Source: an uncultured Oscillospiraceae bacterium
GTDB taxonomy: Bacteria > Bacillota > Clostridia > Oscillospirales > Oscillospiraceae
Length of the DNA: 6,552 nucleotides
Assembly: GCA_934546725.1 (NCBI GenBank)
Contig: CAKTED010000091.1
Coordinates: 1 to 6,552 of the forward strand
Direction: 5' to 3'
In this document: piece after piece, positions 6,263 through 6,552 of the stretch
How the letters are laid out: every line of letters begins with the position of its first letter
Numbering within the stretch: position 1 is the first letter of the stretch
Made by a program: the position numbers and the translations under genes
The notes under the pieces: model-generated
The model's input: only the letters and a program-made list of their open reading frames with translations
Database searches by the model: none
Told to the model about the DNA's origin: nothing

Positions 6263-6552
6263 ATGGCAAATTTTGATGAATTCAAAAAGGTCGCGGCGGA
6301 AAAGGCTGAGATTTTGGCCGGTAAGGCGGCGGAGCTTGCCAGGGTGGCGGCCGAGAAAACAAAAGTCATGGCCAAAACCGGAAAGCTGAACGCCGAAATT
6401 CTGGCTGAAAAGGAAAATATCAGAAAAGCGTATCTGGAGCTTGGAAAGATATACTATGAATACTTCAAGGTCGATCCGCACGAGCCCATGAAGGATGCCT
6501 GCGCCAGAATCGACGCGGCCTTTGAGACCATTGCGGCAAAGAAGGCGGAGAT
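6263..6552 (+). CDS. Helical, alanine/lysine-rich hypothetical protein (3' end cut by window)
   Basis: The frame opens at ATG 6263 behind an excellent ribosome binding site AAAGGAGGAT (6247-6256), 6 bases away, and stays open for 96 codons to the window edge. The gap after lgt is 18 bases, so it is the fourth gene of the operon. Residues 1-50 are almost pure Ala/Lys/Glu helix with an 18-residue repeat (VAAEK at 10-14 and 28-32). A second helical part has LELGKIYYEYFK (58-69), then a break at DPHEP and a further helix (76-96). No signal peptide or transmembrane segment is visible. I recall similar short clostridial proteins with an ELG-x-x-YYE stretch, some ending in a zinc ribbon, but the C-terminus is not visible here and no function can be assigned. 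It could be an amphipathic membrane-surface or coiled-coil protein. Confidence 0.8.
   Translation, partial: MANFDEFKKVAAEKAEILAGKAAELARVAAEKTKVMAKTGKLNAEILAEKENIRKAYLELGKIYYEYFKVDPHEPMKDACARIDAAFETIAAKKAE

Overview
The window looks like ordinary chromosome from a bacterium of the Firmicutes, most likely class Clostridia (a gut Oscillospiraceae/Ruminococcaceae type is my guess). The reasons are the gene order ylxM-ffh-rpsP-khpA, the paired YmfF/YmfH-type M16 peptidases, strong GGAGG-type ribosome binding sites and a mid-range base composition. I see no mobile element, CRISPR array, tRNA or rRNA, and every gene has intact reading and family-typical length apart from the extended Lgt tail and the gene cut at the right edge.

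The layout is two divergent operons around a control region at about 2324-2621. Leftward (minus strand) runs ylxM (2323-1961), ffh (1948-590), rpsP (524-285) and khpA (250-20). This is the SRP/ribosome cluster, and in Firmicutes it normally continues into rimM and trmD, which would lie off the left edge. A good sigma-A-type promoter (TTGACA, 17 bp, TACACT) stands just upstream of ylxM. It implies a short leader and a TTG start at 2323, not the upstream GTG.

Rightward (plus strand) runs a pair of M16 peptidase-fold genes (2622-3911 and 3908-5194, overlapping by 4 bases), then lgt (5201-6244), then the start of a small helical protein gene (6263 to the edge). All four are tightly spaced, each has its own ribosome binding site, and they probably form one transcript from an extended -10 promoter at 2564-2592. 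The first M16 protein lacks the zinc motif but carries the Arg/Tyr pair of the C-terminal half. The second has the HxxEH zinc site but not the Arg/Tyr pair. This suggests one composite peptidase made of two unlike subunits. Lgt lipidates prolipoproteins at the membrane, and here it has an unusual acidic C-terminal tail of about 80 residues.

The left operon serves co-translational membrane targeting and ribosome assembly, and the right one proteolysis plus lipoprotein maturation. The less explained items are the Lgt tail, the small 3' gene, a possible 47-codon ORF in the divergent region, and small inverted repeats there. I found no convincing undescribed system.
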